The notes under the pieces are model-generated. The model searched no databases and was not told the DNA's origin. It saw only the letters and a program-made list of their open reading frames with translations. A DNA stretch of 57,411 nucleotides from Candidatus Poseidoniales archaeon (GTDB lineage Archaea > Thermoplasmatota > Poseidoniia > Poseidoniales > Poseidoniaceae): contig QQSD01000011.1 of assembly GCA_003602485.1 (NCBI GenBank), forward strand, positions 1 to 57,411. The letters are read 5' to 3'. The position numbers and the translations under genes were made by a program. The first letter of the stretch is position 1; each line of letters begins with the position of its first letter. Shown here piece after piece: positions 11,437-20,300 of this stretch.

Positions 11437-12624
11437 ATGGTGCGGATGAAAGGAAAATGGAAATTTTCCGTTTTTGTTGGCCACCTTCTTCTCCTGTCGA
11501 CCTTGGCTGGATGTACGGGCGTCCTTGACTCAACCGTCAATCCACGAGCCACACTTGAGGCCTATCCAACGCTTATCCAAGAGGGTGAAATGGTTACGCT
11601 CGATGCCCGAGAATCATCCCCAATTGAAGGCCTTATCACCAATTATGCGTGGGATTTCGGAGACGGAACGACTGCTGAAACTATCGTAGGCTTCACTTCC
11701 CATACTTATTTCGCCTACGGGCAATACACCGTTCGCCTTACCGTCACCAACGACCAAGGAGGAACTGACGATGCCTCTGCATCGATTGTAGTCAACGGCG
11801 CTCCGTCGATTAATATCAGCATGCCAACATCGGTCAGAGCTGGCGACGCTGCGCTCCTTGACGCCTCCAATTCCTACGACCCAGAAGGGGACATCTTGAC
11901 CTTCGCATGGGACCTGAACATCATTGAAGACAGCGACGGAGATGGCGACCCGCTGAATGACGCAGACGCCACCAGCGCAGAAGTCTTCGTTGATACATCG
12001 GCTTCTGGCATCATTAACGGCATGCTCAGAGTCGACGACGCAGCGGGCGCCTTCGCCCTCGAACCCTTCGAACTCAACGTCACGACCCGCACTTACAAGG
12101 TGACGTGGGTAACTGAAACACTTGACCTCACATGGGATGAATATCTCAACCAGGGTGAAACTTGGTCAGGCAACATGACGCCAGGCGACAGCGGGCGGAT
12201 CATAGCTCTGCATGCATTGCTGGAACTCGACCAGGACGTGGCTCCACCACATGACAACTTTACCTTAGCACTCAACATTGTAGATGATGGGTTCAAGATG
12301 GCAGTAGATACTGAAGCAGGCAATTACACAACCAACGAACCCGCCCAAGGTGAACTAAGTGTAGAGGACATGAACTCTCCAGGAGAAGACGGCCTGTACA
12401 CATCCGATTCACCCGAAGCCCTCCTTGCTCTCCTCTTGCAACGCTCAGCTGGGGAACGAGGACAAGGTCTCTGGATTTGGTCGGTGGTTGCGCAGCAGTC
12501 AGACCCCGATCCCATCATAGGAGACTTTGATCCCGACCCGGGTAACGATTGGATGTTGACCGTTGAAGTCATCATCATGCGACCTTCGTTGACCGAGGTT
12601 GCAATGGGCGATGGCAGCGCTTGA
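11437..12624 (+). CDS. PKD-domain lipoprotein
   Basis: 395 aa. The N-terminus is a hydrophobic signal ending in the lipobox LAGC with the lipid-accepting cysteine at C26. Two PKD-like beta-sandwiches follow. The first (about 33-115) carries the diagnostic WDFGDG and HTYFAYGQYTVRLTV, and the second (about 118-210) carries DASNSYDPEGD and an acidic SDGDGDPLND loop that may bind calcium. The C-terminal half is beta-rich and unassigned. The protein should be lipid-anchored on the outer face of the membrane. PKD domains usually mediate protein or sugar contacts at the surface. Confidence 0.85.
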   Translation: MVRMKGKWKFSVFVGHLLLLSTLAGCTGVLDSTVNPRATLEAYPTLIQEGEMVTLDARESSPIEGLITNYAWDFGDGTTAETIVGFTSHTYFAYGQYTVRLTVTNDQGGTDDASASIVVNGAPSINISMPTSVRAGDAALLDASNSYDPEGDILTFAWDLNIIEDSDGDGDPLNDADATSAEVFVDTSASGIINGMLRVDDAAGAFALEPFELNVTTRTYKVTWVTETLDLTWDEYLNQGETWSGNMTPGDSGRIIALHALLELDQDVAPPHDNFTLALNIVDDGFKMAVDTEAGNYTTNEPAQGELSVEDMNSPGEDGLYTSDSPEALLALLLQRSAGERGQGLWIWSVVAQQSDPDPIIGDFDPDPGNDWMLTVEVIIMRPSLTEVAMGDGSA

Positions 12625-12671
12625 AAGAGAAAGGTGTATGAAGCGGAGCCGGTTGGATAGGAGCGATTACG

Positions 12672-13025
12672 ATGGTTGACACGGTTGAAATCAGTCGCAT
12701 CACGCTACGAGATACCCTTTCTATTGACCTCTCAGTATGGATGCACCATCCAGACGATTGGGATTTCCGCCCCCAACTACACTACGCAAACAATACGCTC
12801 ACTATCAATTGTGGAAATGAAGGAAGAGCCCTCGCCACCATTGACCTTGACGACGAACAGGACGAAATCCTCCACCGGGACCGTGTTGCTGAACTTCGAG
12901 TGAAGTTCCAAGTTCACGGTATGCACGGACGACTCAAAGACATCCACCCAATCGTTGCAGATGGAAAAGCCAAGAAACTCGCAACGGCCAACTGGAAGAC
13001 AACACAACCCGTTGTCTTTGAGTAA
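12672..13025 (+). CDS. Hypothetical protein, 117 aa
   Basis: Family not recognised. It is soluble with alternating strands, includes HHPDDWDFRPQLHY and ends WKTTQPVVFE. No signal peptide or membrane helix is visible. A GGAG Shine-Dalgarno sequence lies about 8 bases before the ATG, which supports translation. It stands 47 bases after the PKD lipoprotein gene on the same strand. Confidence 0.6.
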   Translation: MVDTVEISRITLRDTLSIDLSVWMHHPDDWDFRPQLHYANNTLTINCGNEGRALATIDLDDEQDEILHRDRVAELRVKFQVHGMHGRLKDIHPIVADGKAKKLATANWKTTQPVVFE

Positions 13026-13059
13026 AGCCCCAGCGAATCATTGATAATGGTTCACTGAG

Positions 13060-13065
13060 TTTTTT
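13060..13065 (+). terminator. Possible T-run terminator
   Basis: Six T in the 46-base gap after the 117-aa hypothetical gene and directly before the next ATG. This is a plausible archaeal terminator. The run is short and may instead belong to the next gene's leader. Confidence 0.25.
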
Positions 13066-13071
13066 CCTCTT

Positions 13072-13344
13072 ATGCCTCACCGAGAAGGAAAAGGGAGCCA
13101 AAAACGAGCGAGATTTGAACGACTGTGCCATGAGGTGCGTTGTTTTGTCTCCGCCAACCCCGGTTGTTCAGCACAAGCCATTGTTGCTAATTTGAACCAC
13201 GATCAAAAACTTCGAAATCACGGACTTACTCCTCGCAAAGTCGGCTTCTTCATCACCCGGCATCTCAAGGAATCCCTCACCTGGTGGCAGGACCACCGTG
13301 CAGGCCGTCGTGTATACGGCCCCACAGAGGAGAATACACGTTGA
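13072..13344 (+). CDS. Small basic winged-helix-like protein
   Basis: 90 aa and strongly basic. The order helix (RFERLCHEVRCFVSANP), helix (SAQAIVANL), recognition-like helix (TPRKVGFFITRHL) and a terminal hairpin with RRVYGP resembles a compact winged helix. DNA or RNA binding is therefore inferred. No family name is certain. It lies 61 bases before the HAD phosphatase gene on the same strand. Confidence 0.55.
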   Translation: MPHREGKGSQKRARFERLCHEVRCFVSANPGCSAQAIVANLNHDQKLRNHGLTPRKVGFFITRHLKESLTWWQDHRAGRRVYGPTEENTR

Positions 13345-13405
13345 AACAATCTTCTTGCTAAGTTTCAAGCGGTTTGCTCATGTAGGTTGCGTATTAGCGG
13401 TACAC

Positions 13406-14068
13406 ATGGAGGGAAAGGTTGCGGCCTACTTCGATTTGGATGGTACCTTGCTCAACGCCTCCAGTGAAAAGACCCTCACCGCTTATCTGGCCCGACGTCG
13501 GCCTTGGAGAATTCCCTGGGGAGCCTTGGTGTGGACGACGGGCTTTCTGACCAATCTTCTACGAGGGCGCGCTCTTTACGACGCTGCTCGAAATCGTGGG
13601 CATCTTTCTCTCGCCTCTTGGAACACATTGGAACACTATTCCAATCACCTTGCAGAACACAAATTGAAACAAAGCATCTCATCATCTGCTTGGGAGCGCT
13701 TGGAGTGGCACCGATCTCAAGGTCATCGTCTTGTTCTCGTAACGGCGACGGTCGCACCCATGGCAGAGGCCATGGCGGAAGTACTGGGCATGGATGCAGT
13801 GTACGGTTGTGGACCGAACGTCCGTTCGGGAGTGCTTTCGGGCTCTGAACGGGGGTGGAGCGTCCCTCGCCGTAAAGGGAAAGTTCCGGTCGTACAATCT
13901 GATGCAGAAGAAAACGGTCATGACCTTTCACAGTGTTATGGTTATGGAAACACTCTTGCCGACTCTTGGTTTATGGAACTCTGTGGCCATCCCATCGCCA
14001 TCAATCCCGAAGGACCACTCTTGCGTCACGCAACCAAACACGGTTGGGAACATCACGATTGGATTTGA
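13406..14068 (+). CDS. HAD-superfamily phosphatase (HAD-IB, SerB-like)
   Basis: 220 aa. Motif I is FDLDGTLLN with nucleophile D10 and acid D12. Motif II is the TAT in RLVLVTAT, and a basic RRKGK segment supplies the lysine of motif III. Motif IV reads GYGNTLADSWFM, where the usual GDxxxD has Asn in place of the first Asp. A helical cap lies between motifs I and II, as in the IB subclass with phosphoserine phosphatases. The substrate cannot be deduced. The ATG at 13406 is chosen because it places motif I eight residues from the start, as usual in the family. Confidence 0.85.
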   Translation: MEGKVAAYFDLDGTLLNASSEKTLTAYLARRRPWRIPWGALVWTTGFLTNLLRGRALYDAARNRGHLSLASWNTLEHYSNHLAEHKLKQSISSSAWERLEWHRSQGHRLVLVTATVAPMAEAMAEVLGMDAVYGCGPNVRSGVLSGSERGWSVPRRKGKVPVVQSDAEENGHDLSQCYGYGNTLADSWFMELCGHPIAINPEGPLLRHATKHGWEHHDWI

Positions 14069-14072
14069 ATTG

Positions 14073-14078
14073 TTTAAG
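14073..14078 (+). promoter_or_regulatory. TATA-like element for a probable leaderless gene
   Basis: TTTAAG is centred about 26 bases before the ATG at 14102, the archaeal TATA-to-start distance. No Shine-Dalgarno sequence precedes that ATG. Together these suggest a leaderless transcript. Confidence 0.4.
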
Positions 14079-14101
14079 ACTACTTAAGCGACAATATCCT
14101 C

Positions 14102-15100
14102 ATGGTGGATTGGGGAGGACTCTTTGAGTTTGATGATGATGGCGACGATGGTGCGAACCAATCAGTTCCTTTGGATGAACAACAACAACGCCGGGAGAAC
14201 ATGCTCGAGACCATGCTTATGATGTCAGAGGCTTCGAAACGTGCTGCTCACTGGGTTGAAGAAATCATTAGTAATAACGAAGGCCGCATGAAGCTGGACA
14301 AAGAGGGGCGTCTTCTCATCACAGGTCAATTAGCCTATTACCGCGTCAACATCAACGCCTTCCTTTCAAAGTTCAACAATCCTTTTGATTACAATTCCTT
14401 TGATTCCGTTGAGGTACATCCGAAATCCGGCCTGGTCGAATCTCCTAAGACTGCCTGTGTTCAAATCAGAACATCAGGAAGCATGCCAGCGTATGATTTC
14501 CTCGGAGGTTATATCCTCGGTCTTATGAACGATAGCGCCTCTTGGTTGGAAGAAAGCATGCATCCGTTGCGTCGAACCCTGTTTGACATCTATGGATTGT
14601 CACGTTCTCCTCTGACAGAGAGCCTGTCCAGCCACTACGCCCAAGCGATTAACGGAGTGTTCAATTGGCAGGATGACACCTTCACTTTCAACGGAACAAA
14701 TGGATGGAAATGGCGAATTAATTTTTCAAATCCTCTTGGTCAAGGTTACGAAATTTTGTATCAAAAACCAAGGCAAACCTGGTGGAATTCAATGTTTTCA
14801 GACCATGTCAAAGAGACAACAGGCCACCACACTATGTCAGGATTTTTCGGACTTGTTGAACATCTCAGCGAAGCACCAAAATTGTTGAAAACAGCTTCCG
14901 AATGGGAAACTGACCCCATTTTCATTCGAAAAGTTGCATCTGTCTATCCCGCACTCGCTAAGGTGTTGATTCATCGGATTGAAGATGAAAACTACAGTGC
15001 TGACCAAATCTACAGCTTTTACGACGAGCCCATTGAATCAGATGAGGCCGAGCGTGTGAGCATACTTGACGATATCATACGTCAAACAGTCTGGGCTTGA
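14102..15100 (+). CDS. Hypothetical protein, 332 aa
   Basis: Family not recognised. An acidic start (FEFDDDGDDG) and a Gln-rich segment lead into a mixed alpha/beta body with no signal peptide or membrane helix. Aromatic patches such as NGWKWRINF and RQTWWNSMF stand out. The C-terminus is helical and acidic. It is predicted to be cytoplasmic. The neighbours (HAD phosphatase before, tRNA-Arg on the other strand after) give no clear functional hint. Confidence 0.65.
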   Translation: MVDWGGLFEFDDDGDDGANQSVPLDEQQQRRENMLETMLMMSEASKRAAHWVEEIISNNEGRMKLDKEGRLLITGQLAYYRVNINAFLSKFNNPFDYNSFDSVEVHPKSGLVESPKTACVQIRTSGSMPAYDFLGGYILGLMNDSASWLEESMHPLRRTLFDIYGLSRSPLTESLSSHYAQAINGVFNWQDDTFTFNGTNGWKWRINFSNPLGQGYEILYQKPRQTWWNSMFSDHVKETTGHHTMSGFFGLVEHLSEAPKLLKTASEWETDPIFIRKVASVYPALAKVLIHRIEDENYSADQIYSFYDEPIESDEAERVSILDDIIRQTVWA

Positions 15101-15110
15101 AGCGAAGGAA

Positions 15111-15187
15111 TGGCGGCCCCACCGCGATTCGAACACGGGTTCGAGGCTCCGCAAGCCTCTGTGATATCCAAGCTACACTATAGGGCC
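15111..15187 (-). tRNA. tRNA-Arg (anticodon GCG), CCA encoded
   Basis: Read on the minus strand it folds as a full cloverleaf. The acceptor is GGCCCTA/TGGGGCC with one G-U pair and discriminator G73. The D arm is GTGT/TCAC with an A14-G15...G18-G19 loop and a U13-U22 mismatch. The anticodon stem is a perfect GAGGC/GCCTC with loop TTGCGGA. The variable loop has 4 bases, and the T arm is CCGTG/CGCGG with loop TTCGAAT. Anticodon GCG reads CGC and CGU arginine codons. The A at position 20 and C35 agree with arginine identity. CCA is encoded at 15111-15113. Confidence 0.92.
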
Positions 15188-15210
15188 GTTTCGCTCCAAC
15201 GGCCACCCCA

Positions 15211-15217
15211 ATATAAG
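15211..15217 (-). promoter_or_regulatory. TATA box of tRNA-Arg
   Basis: CTTATAT on the minus strand lies 24-30 bases upstream of the mature tRNA 5' end at 15187, the canonical archaeal TATA distance. A GC-rich GCG precedes it as a possible BRE. Confidence 0.65.
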
Positions 15218-15281
15218 CGCGAGGGTGACCTTGCCCGTGCACCTTACAAGGGTTCATGGGCGGCCAGTAACAGCCAATACC

Positions 15282-15701
15282 ATGGCAGTCACCTTGCAAC
15301 GCTCGGTTGAATTTTCAATGATGGACATGGCCAAGGTGGCATACTATCCGAGCATATACGATTTAGCCCACCGTTTTTTTGAATCCGCATGGGAAGAAAT
15401 GTGCGGTGTGAGTTACGTAACGATGATCACGGAACGCAGCCTCGGTTTCCCTGTCGTCAAGATCTCCTCGGAATTTCATGCTCCTCTTCGTTATGGCGAT
15501 GTCATTACCGCTCATCTTTCCATAACTCACCTCGGCACGGCCTCCTTAGGCTGGTCCTACCGGTTTGAAAATCAAGAAGGCAGCGTCGTCTGGACGTCCC
15601 AACAAACCACGGTTTGCGTAAACATGGAGACGATGAAAAAGCAAGCGATTCCCGAAGATTTACGTAAGGGGCTGAGCGAGCATTCTCAAGGAAGTGAGTG
15701 A
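15282..15701 (+). CDS. Acyl-CoA thioesterase, 4HBT/YbgC-like hotdog fold
   Basis: 139 aa, the usual single hotdog-domain length. It opens with a strand and the family motif FSMMDMAKVAYYPSIYDL, where the Asp is the expected catalytic residue of the 4-hydroxybenzoyl-CoA thioesterase type. The long central helix (HRFFESAWEEM) and following strands (SSEFHAPLRYGDVI) match. It should hydrolyse an acyl-CoA thioester; the acyl group is unknown. The ATG at 15282 gives MAVTLQRSVEF, the natural domain start. An upstream in-frame ATG at 15225 would overlap the tRNA promoter on the other strand. Confidence 0.85.
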   Translation: MAVTLQRSVEFSMMDMAKVAYYPSIYDLAHRFFESAWEEMCGVSYVTMITERSLGFPVVKISSEFHAPLRYGDVITAHLSITHLGTASLGWSYRFENQEGSVVWTSQQTTVCVNMETMKKQAIPEDLRKGLSEHSQGSE

Positions 15702-15703
15702 AC

Positions 15704-16279
15704 ATGGAAACCCAACCAACAATTAGCGTCCGACCCGACAGGAAAGGGCCAAAAAACATCGCGATTCTTCTCTTTATCAGTGCATTTTTGGTTGCAGGAA
15801 TGGGGTACCAAGACTGGCAACTGCACCATGAGGGACTCAATGATGCCCAAATCGAAGTTTTTCTAACGACTCCAAATAGCCAGGAAGGAGAGCCAACATC
15901 GGTAGAAGATTATCGGAACTTTGAATCCTCAGTGCAAGAGGATAGCGGATACTTGATTCGAGCCGTTGCTTTGCTTTCAACGGCCACTTGTCTGCTCATT
16001 GGCTCTGTTCTTCTCCACCGCCTCCAGCGACGCGGGGCGATCCTCTGTGTTATCGGTGCGACGACTGGATTTTTAGGGGGAGTTGCCGGTAGCATCGTAA
16101 TCAATCAAAACGCTCAGGAATATCTCGGAGAAGCAATGAAATTGACCTATGAGATATGGGTCTATCTTTGCGGTTCAATTATGGGCCTTTGCCTTGCAGT
16201 GGCTGCACTGCCACTGTTGAATGCTCGTGCACGCATGGCTTTGACGCCCAACGTTCAACTTGATGAATCCGAAGAATGA
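15704..16279 (+). CDS. Four-TM membrane protein
   Basis: 191 aa, family not recognised. Helices lie near residues 18-36, 84-104, 112-131 and 148-168. A soluble acidic loop of about 45 residues sits between the first two. The ATG at 15704 follows AAGGAAGTGAG at good Shine-Dalgarno spacing. A GTG at 15698 that overlaps the upstream stop is an alternative. It is translationally coupled to the thioesterase gene. The 3' end overlaps the convergent pentapeptide-repeat gene by 25 bases. Confidence 0.7.
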   Translation: METQPTISVRPDRKGPKNIAILLFISAFLVAGMGYQDWQLHHEGLNDAQIEVFLTTPNSQEGEPTSVEDYRNFESSVQEDSGYLIRAVALLSTATCLLIGSVLLHRLQRRGAILCVIGATTGFLGGVAGSIVINQNAQEYLGEAMKLTYEIWVYLCGSIMGLCLAVAALPLLNARARMALTPNVQLDESEE

Positions 16280-16722
16280 GTTGTTGGCCGGGGCCATTTC
16301 TTACCCAATGCTTTGCGCAGGTCATCATCCATGGTTGCGTTCCACCAGTCACTGCCTTGCCAAATCGCATACTTGCCGCGTATCCCACGAAGGTCCGCTC
16401 CTGAGAATTGACAATTCTTGAAATTTGAAAGGTTCAAGCGGGCCTTTCGTAAGTCTGCTCCTCGAAAGTCAGAACCATCGAATGCAGACTTCATCAAATC
16501 TGCTTCGACCATAGAGGCACGACGAAAATCACATGCTGTGAAATCTCCCTCCGTAAGGTCGGCCTGGTCGAAGATGGTTCTTCGGAAGTTTGAGCCGGTG
16601 TGCCGGCCTTTCCTCAGAATTGCTTTTTTGTGATTCTGAAATGAATAATCAATCACAGTGGCTTGTTCTGCGGTGGAATCATCATCACGAGGGTCGCCTT
16701 GCCCTCCCCCAGACATCACCAT
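16255..16722 (-). CDS. Pentapeptide-repeat protein
   Basis: 155 aa. From about residue 45 to 115 the chain follows the A(D/N)LXX five-residue repeat (SNFRR TIFDQ ADLTE GDFTA CDFRR and onward to GADLRG), which folds as a right-handed quadrilateral beta-helix. The C-terminus (KYAIWQGSDWWNATMDDDL) is a non-repeat cap. Known pentapeptide proteins include DNA mimics that protect gyrase, but most have no known role. The ATG at 16722 is chosen because GAGGTG lies six bases before it; this site overlaps the stop of the upstream gene. It is probably in one operon with the winged-helix-like gene at 16733-17221. Confidence 0.85.
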   Translation of the reverse strand: MVMSGGGQGDPRDDDSTAEQATVIDYSFQNHKKAILRKGRHTGSNFRRTIFDQADLTEGDFTACDFRRASMVEADLMKSAFDGSDFRGADLRKARLNLSNFKNCQFSGADLRGIRGKYAIWQGSDWWNATMDDDLRKALGKKWPRPTTHSSDSSS

Positions 16723-16732
16723 TTCTTGCACC

Positions 16733-17221
16733 TCAAGCGCGAGAGCGCTTGTCGAGGTGTGCTTGGCCTTCGGGTGTAAGGGTTGCGAAGCGATTCTTAT
16801 CCTCCTTGCCCGACGGGACTACGAGAAAACTCCGCTCTTTGAGTCGGTTCAAGTAGAGTGATAGGTTTCCAGGAGGGTCAATGCCAGCATCGGAAAAGAG
16901 TTGGTTGACAACTCGGGGAGGGCTGTCTGCCACACCCTCTACGTCACGAAGGTAATGGATCGCACCAAGAACTTGGTCCGGCTTTCGTGTAAGTGCGCAG
17001 TTCTCTAGGAGAGCTCGGAAGGCAGACCCACGGTCGGGAAGGCCAGCCTCTCGGGCGGCTGTAACTGCCGCTTCAAGTGCTTGTTCGCGCGCATCACGGA
17101 TGCGTTCGAGCAGAGCCGTCCAGGTGTGTTCCATTTTGGTGTGAGCAATTTGTTCGTCGATTTGGATGGCAGCGCCTTCCAAATCTATTTCGATGTCTCC
17201 AGCTTGTACACTTAGTCGCAA
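16733..17221 (-). CDS. Winged-helix-like hypothetical protein
   Basis: 162 aa. The N-terminal part has short strands (LSVQAGDIEIDLEG). A helical middle follows, then a C-terminal segment (LSLYLNRLKERSFLVVPSG to RFATLTPEGQAHL) that closely resembles the recognition helix and wing of archaeal transcription factors. The start is TTG at 17221, forced by an in-frame TAA two codons upstream and supported by GAGGG at Shine-Dalgarno distance. It is probably cotranscribed with the pentapeptide gene, whose Shine-Dalgarno sequence overlaps its stop codon. DNA binding is an inference. Confidence 0.65.
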   Translation of the reverse strand: MRLSVQAGDIEIDLEGAAIQIDEQIAHTKMEHTWTALLERIRDAREQALEAAVTAAREAGLPDRGSAFRALLENCALTRKPDQVLGAIHYLRDVEGVADSPPRVVNQLFSDAGIDPPGNLSLYLNRLKERSFLVVPSGKEDKNRFATLTPEGQAHLDKRSRA

Positions 17222-17274
17222 TTCTTACGCCCTCATTCGCAATGTTTCATCAATCATTCATAACCTTATGTTGG

Positions 17275-17293
17275 AAAAAATGATACATTTTTT
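17275..17293. promoter_or_regulatory. Perfect AT-rich inverted repeat in a divergent intergenic region
   Basis: AAAAAATG and CATTTTTT are perfect inverted arms separated by ATA. The element lies between the divergently transcribed winged-helix gene and the 1431-aa surface protein gene. Its size and position suit an operator for a dimeric regulator. Confidence 0.45.
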
Positions 17294-17362
17294 ACCGATT
17301 TGGAGGGTTCAACGAGGCGAAACCGCCATAACGGGTGGGATAGAGCGAAGAGATGAGGCCTC

Positions 17363-20300
17363 ATGATGGAACGTCGCCATGTCTTCGGACTTTTCTTTGT
17401 CTTTCTTCTGATAGGCCCTGCTTGGTCTGGCGTTTTGGCATCTCCTAACAGCACGCCTATCGCCACCTTTTCGACGGGTTCCGCTGAAGAAACGATGACG
17501 ATTACAAACGGTCAACATTCCACCATTGGTTTTGATTTGGAACGGAATACGACCATCACCTCGTCCAGCTTTTTCATCAAGCCGGACAGTTCGGGCAATT
17601 CTCCAGGCGCCCTTTCATTGGACATTGACCAGGACGGCCTTCCAGAATGGTCCTTCAATCAAACAGGTTATGGGAATTTTGGGCTGCAAAACGTATTCAC
17701 CACCGGCCAGACCAGCGCTACACAATTTATTGCACCTAATCAAGCTAATTCGAGCGTGCTGAACTCTCCAGATTTCTACCTTCCATACGGTGCAACATTG
17801 ACCGACGCAAGCCTTGACATCAATTTTTCACCGACTCTTACGGGTGGGTTTTTCCCACTGGGCTTCATTGATGCCACGGACAAGGGGGATTTCAACAACG
17901 ATTCCAATGATGATTTCGTATTTTTGTCTACTTCGAACACGAACACTCAAGGCAATGGAACAGCCTTCAATGTAGTCAGTTATGATTCTCAAATTGGTCT
18001 TCATTTCACCGGATGGAACCCAACATGCACGAACGCAACAGATGTCTTCACAGGGGACATCAACGGGGATAATTATGACGACATCATCACGTATGCGTCC
18101 GTTGATGATGAGTTGTGCATCCACTTCCATAATTCAACGTCGATGACCTTTGACCCCTCCGTAAACGTCACGCATTCAAGTGATATCGTTGCATTGGACT
18201 TTTTGGACTTGAACGGTAATGGTATTGACAACCTCGTCGCAATCCGTAGCGGTGGTAAAGTGAGCGTTGACCAATTCAGCAACAAGACAAATGCCTTCGC
18301 AAACCTTGACACGATCACTGTGGTTCAACAAGGTGGGACAACTGCAGTAACGCTGACGCATTTCTTTGCCGAGTATTTCGCAGGTACGTTCAATTCTCCA
18401 AGCCTCATGGTCGTCGACCAGACAAACGATGGCGTCCAAATCAATTGGAATACCGCCAACGGCGGATCTCTTGTTCGTCAAACCACCAATGCCATCTCAG
18501 GTATTTTGCCTCAAGCCGTCGTAGGCGATTTTGATGGCGATGGCGATTTGGATATCGTCAGCCCAACTGCTACCGGACACCGCTCCATCGAAAATGGACC
18601 AACTGGATGGAACAGTGACACTCATAACCGTATTTTGGACTTTACAAATGCAACTATTTTGGACCATGATTACGACATGAATCCTTCTCTCCTCTTGCCT
18701 TACGTGGGCCAAAGCGACGGGAATACCGCTACCATTGAAGGCAACCTCACCGCCCATCAATTTGAATCTGGCTGGCAATATGACAATCGAATTGATACCT
18801 ACAATTCAGAACTTCTCGTTCCCTGGAGCGGGCCACGTGCGATCTTTTCAGGTGACATGGACGGAGACGGTATCGTTGAGCAAATCGTCCATGCAGGTGA
18901 AGGAAGCAATCTCGGCGTATTCATCTCAGCCTGGCACGAAATCGCTTATGACGTTGACCAAAACGGAATTCCAGACATTGAATCGAAAGGCTACTCAGGT
19001 AACGGTACAAATGGCCTGAGTATGCTCGGTATTGAAGACCCCTTCGGGAATTTAACTGCGGAATTAAACACGCTCTCAATGGGCCGTAATTACTCAACTG
19101 ACGACTATGGAATACAGATGTCGGAGATCAATTTCACCATGACCTCTCTGACGGAGGGTAACTTCGTATATTCGAATTTAAGGATGAACTACTTCACTGA
19201 ATTCCTCGTCGACACCAATCCTCACCTTTCTGGCAACCTTACCAACGTCCTCAATCAACAAATGATTCCTGGCACCGGCACATTCCTCGTTCCTCTCTTG
19301 TTTAATTCAACTCAAAACGGAACCTTTGTTTTGGCCAACCCCTCACTCCTCACCACGCCTGGAGCGCCAAATTTAGCCCTTCCACCAACGCCACAACTTC
19401 GGTTGGTTGACCTCCAACCTGACCGAATTGGCATCGAATGGCAAAACATGAGTGATTTCGGGGATGACCTGTTAAATTTCTTGGTATACAAGACCAATCA
19501 AACTGAATCAGTGGATTTGCAAAATGAGTACACTTCGTCCATGACGAACCAGACGGTTGACATTGAGGTCAGCCCGGGTGATATGCTCACCTATTGGGTT
19601 CGTAGCGTCCACGCCTTTGGCGTAACGAGCAACCTATCGGCGCCCATGAACGTGACCGTGCCCTATCCGCTTCCACCGTCGTATATCCCCAACGTTACGG
19701 CCACGGACCGGGCAAATGACGACGGAGGTATTCTTGACGTTCAATGGGATGCTGGCGACGATTCAATTGAACAGCATCGTGTATATGTCAGCGAGGTCAA
19801 CATGACATCAATCACTGGCATGACGCCAACCCTCGTGACCAACGACTCCACCTTCCATGCCGTTGTTTCAACGGATGGTTCCGGGCAGGCCCTTGAGAAT
19901 GGCGTCGCATACTATGTTGCGGTCGTTGGTGAAGACGGCTTCGGGAATTATTCGGAGACTGTCACGTCCATCGGACCGGTATACGCGCGAAACGATACTG
20001 CATTACCAACTTCAATCGATGTGGACTACACAGATTTCTCAAACGGAGCGATTTCTGATACGATTCTCCTGAGCACTCAAAGCGGCTTGGACGCCATTGC
20101 TCATCTCCACCACGGTGGAGTAGGTCTTGCGGACAAAACCCTCACCCTCCATATCCTCGGAGGCACTCAGAGCTTTGAGGTCGATGCCGTTACGAACAGT
20201 ACGGGACACGCCGTCTTTATCATCGATAAATTGGCAAACCTCGGGCCGGTTGAAGCCTTTGGTCCGATGTCATTGGAGATCACATACGACGGTGATGAAG

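Noticed and set aside
13476-13931. 151-codon minus-strand frame inside the HAD phosphatase gene
   Set aside because: It is antisense to a gene with intact HAD motifs, has no motif of its own and no start signal.
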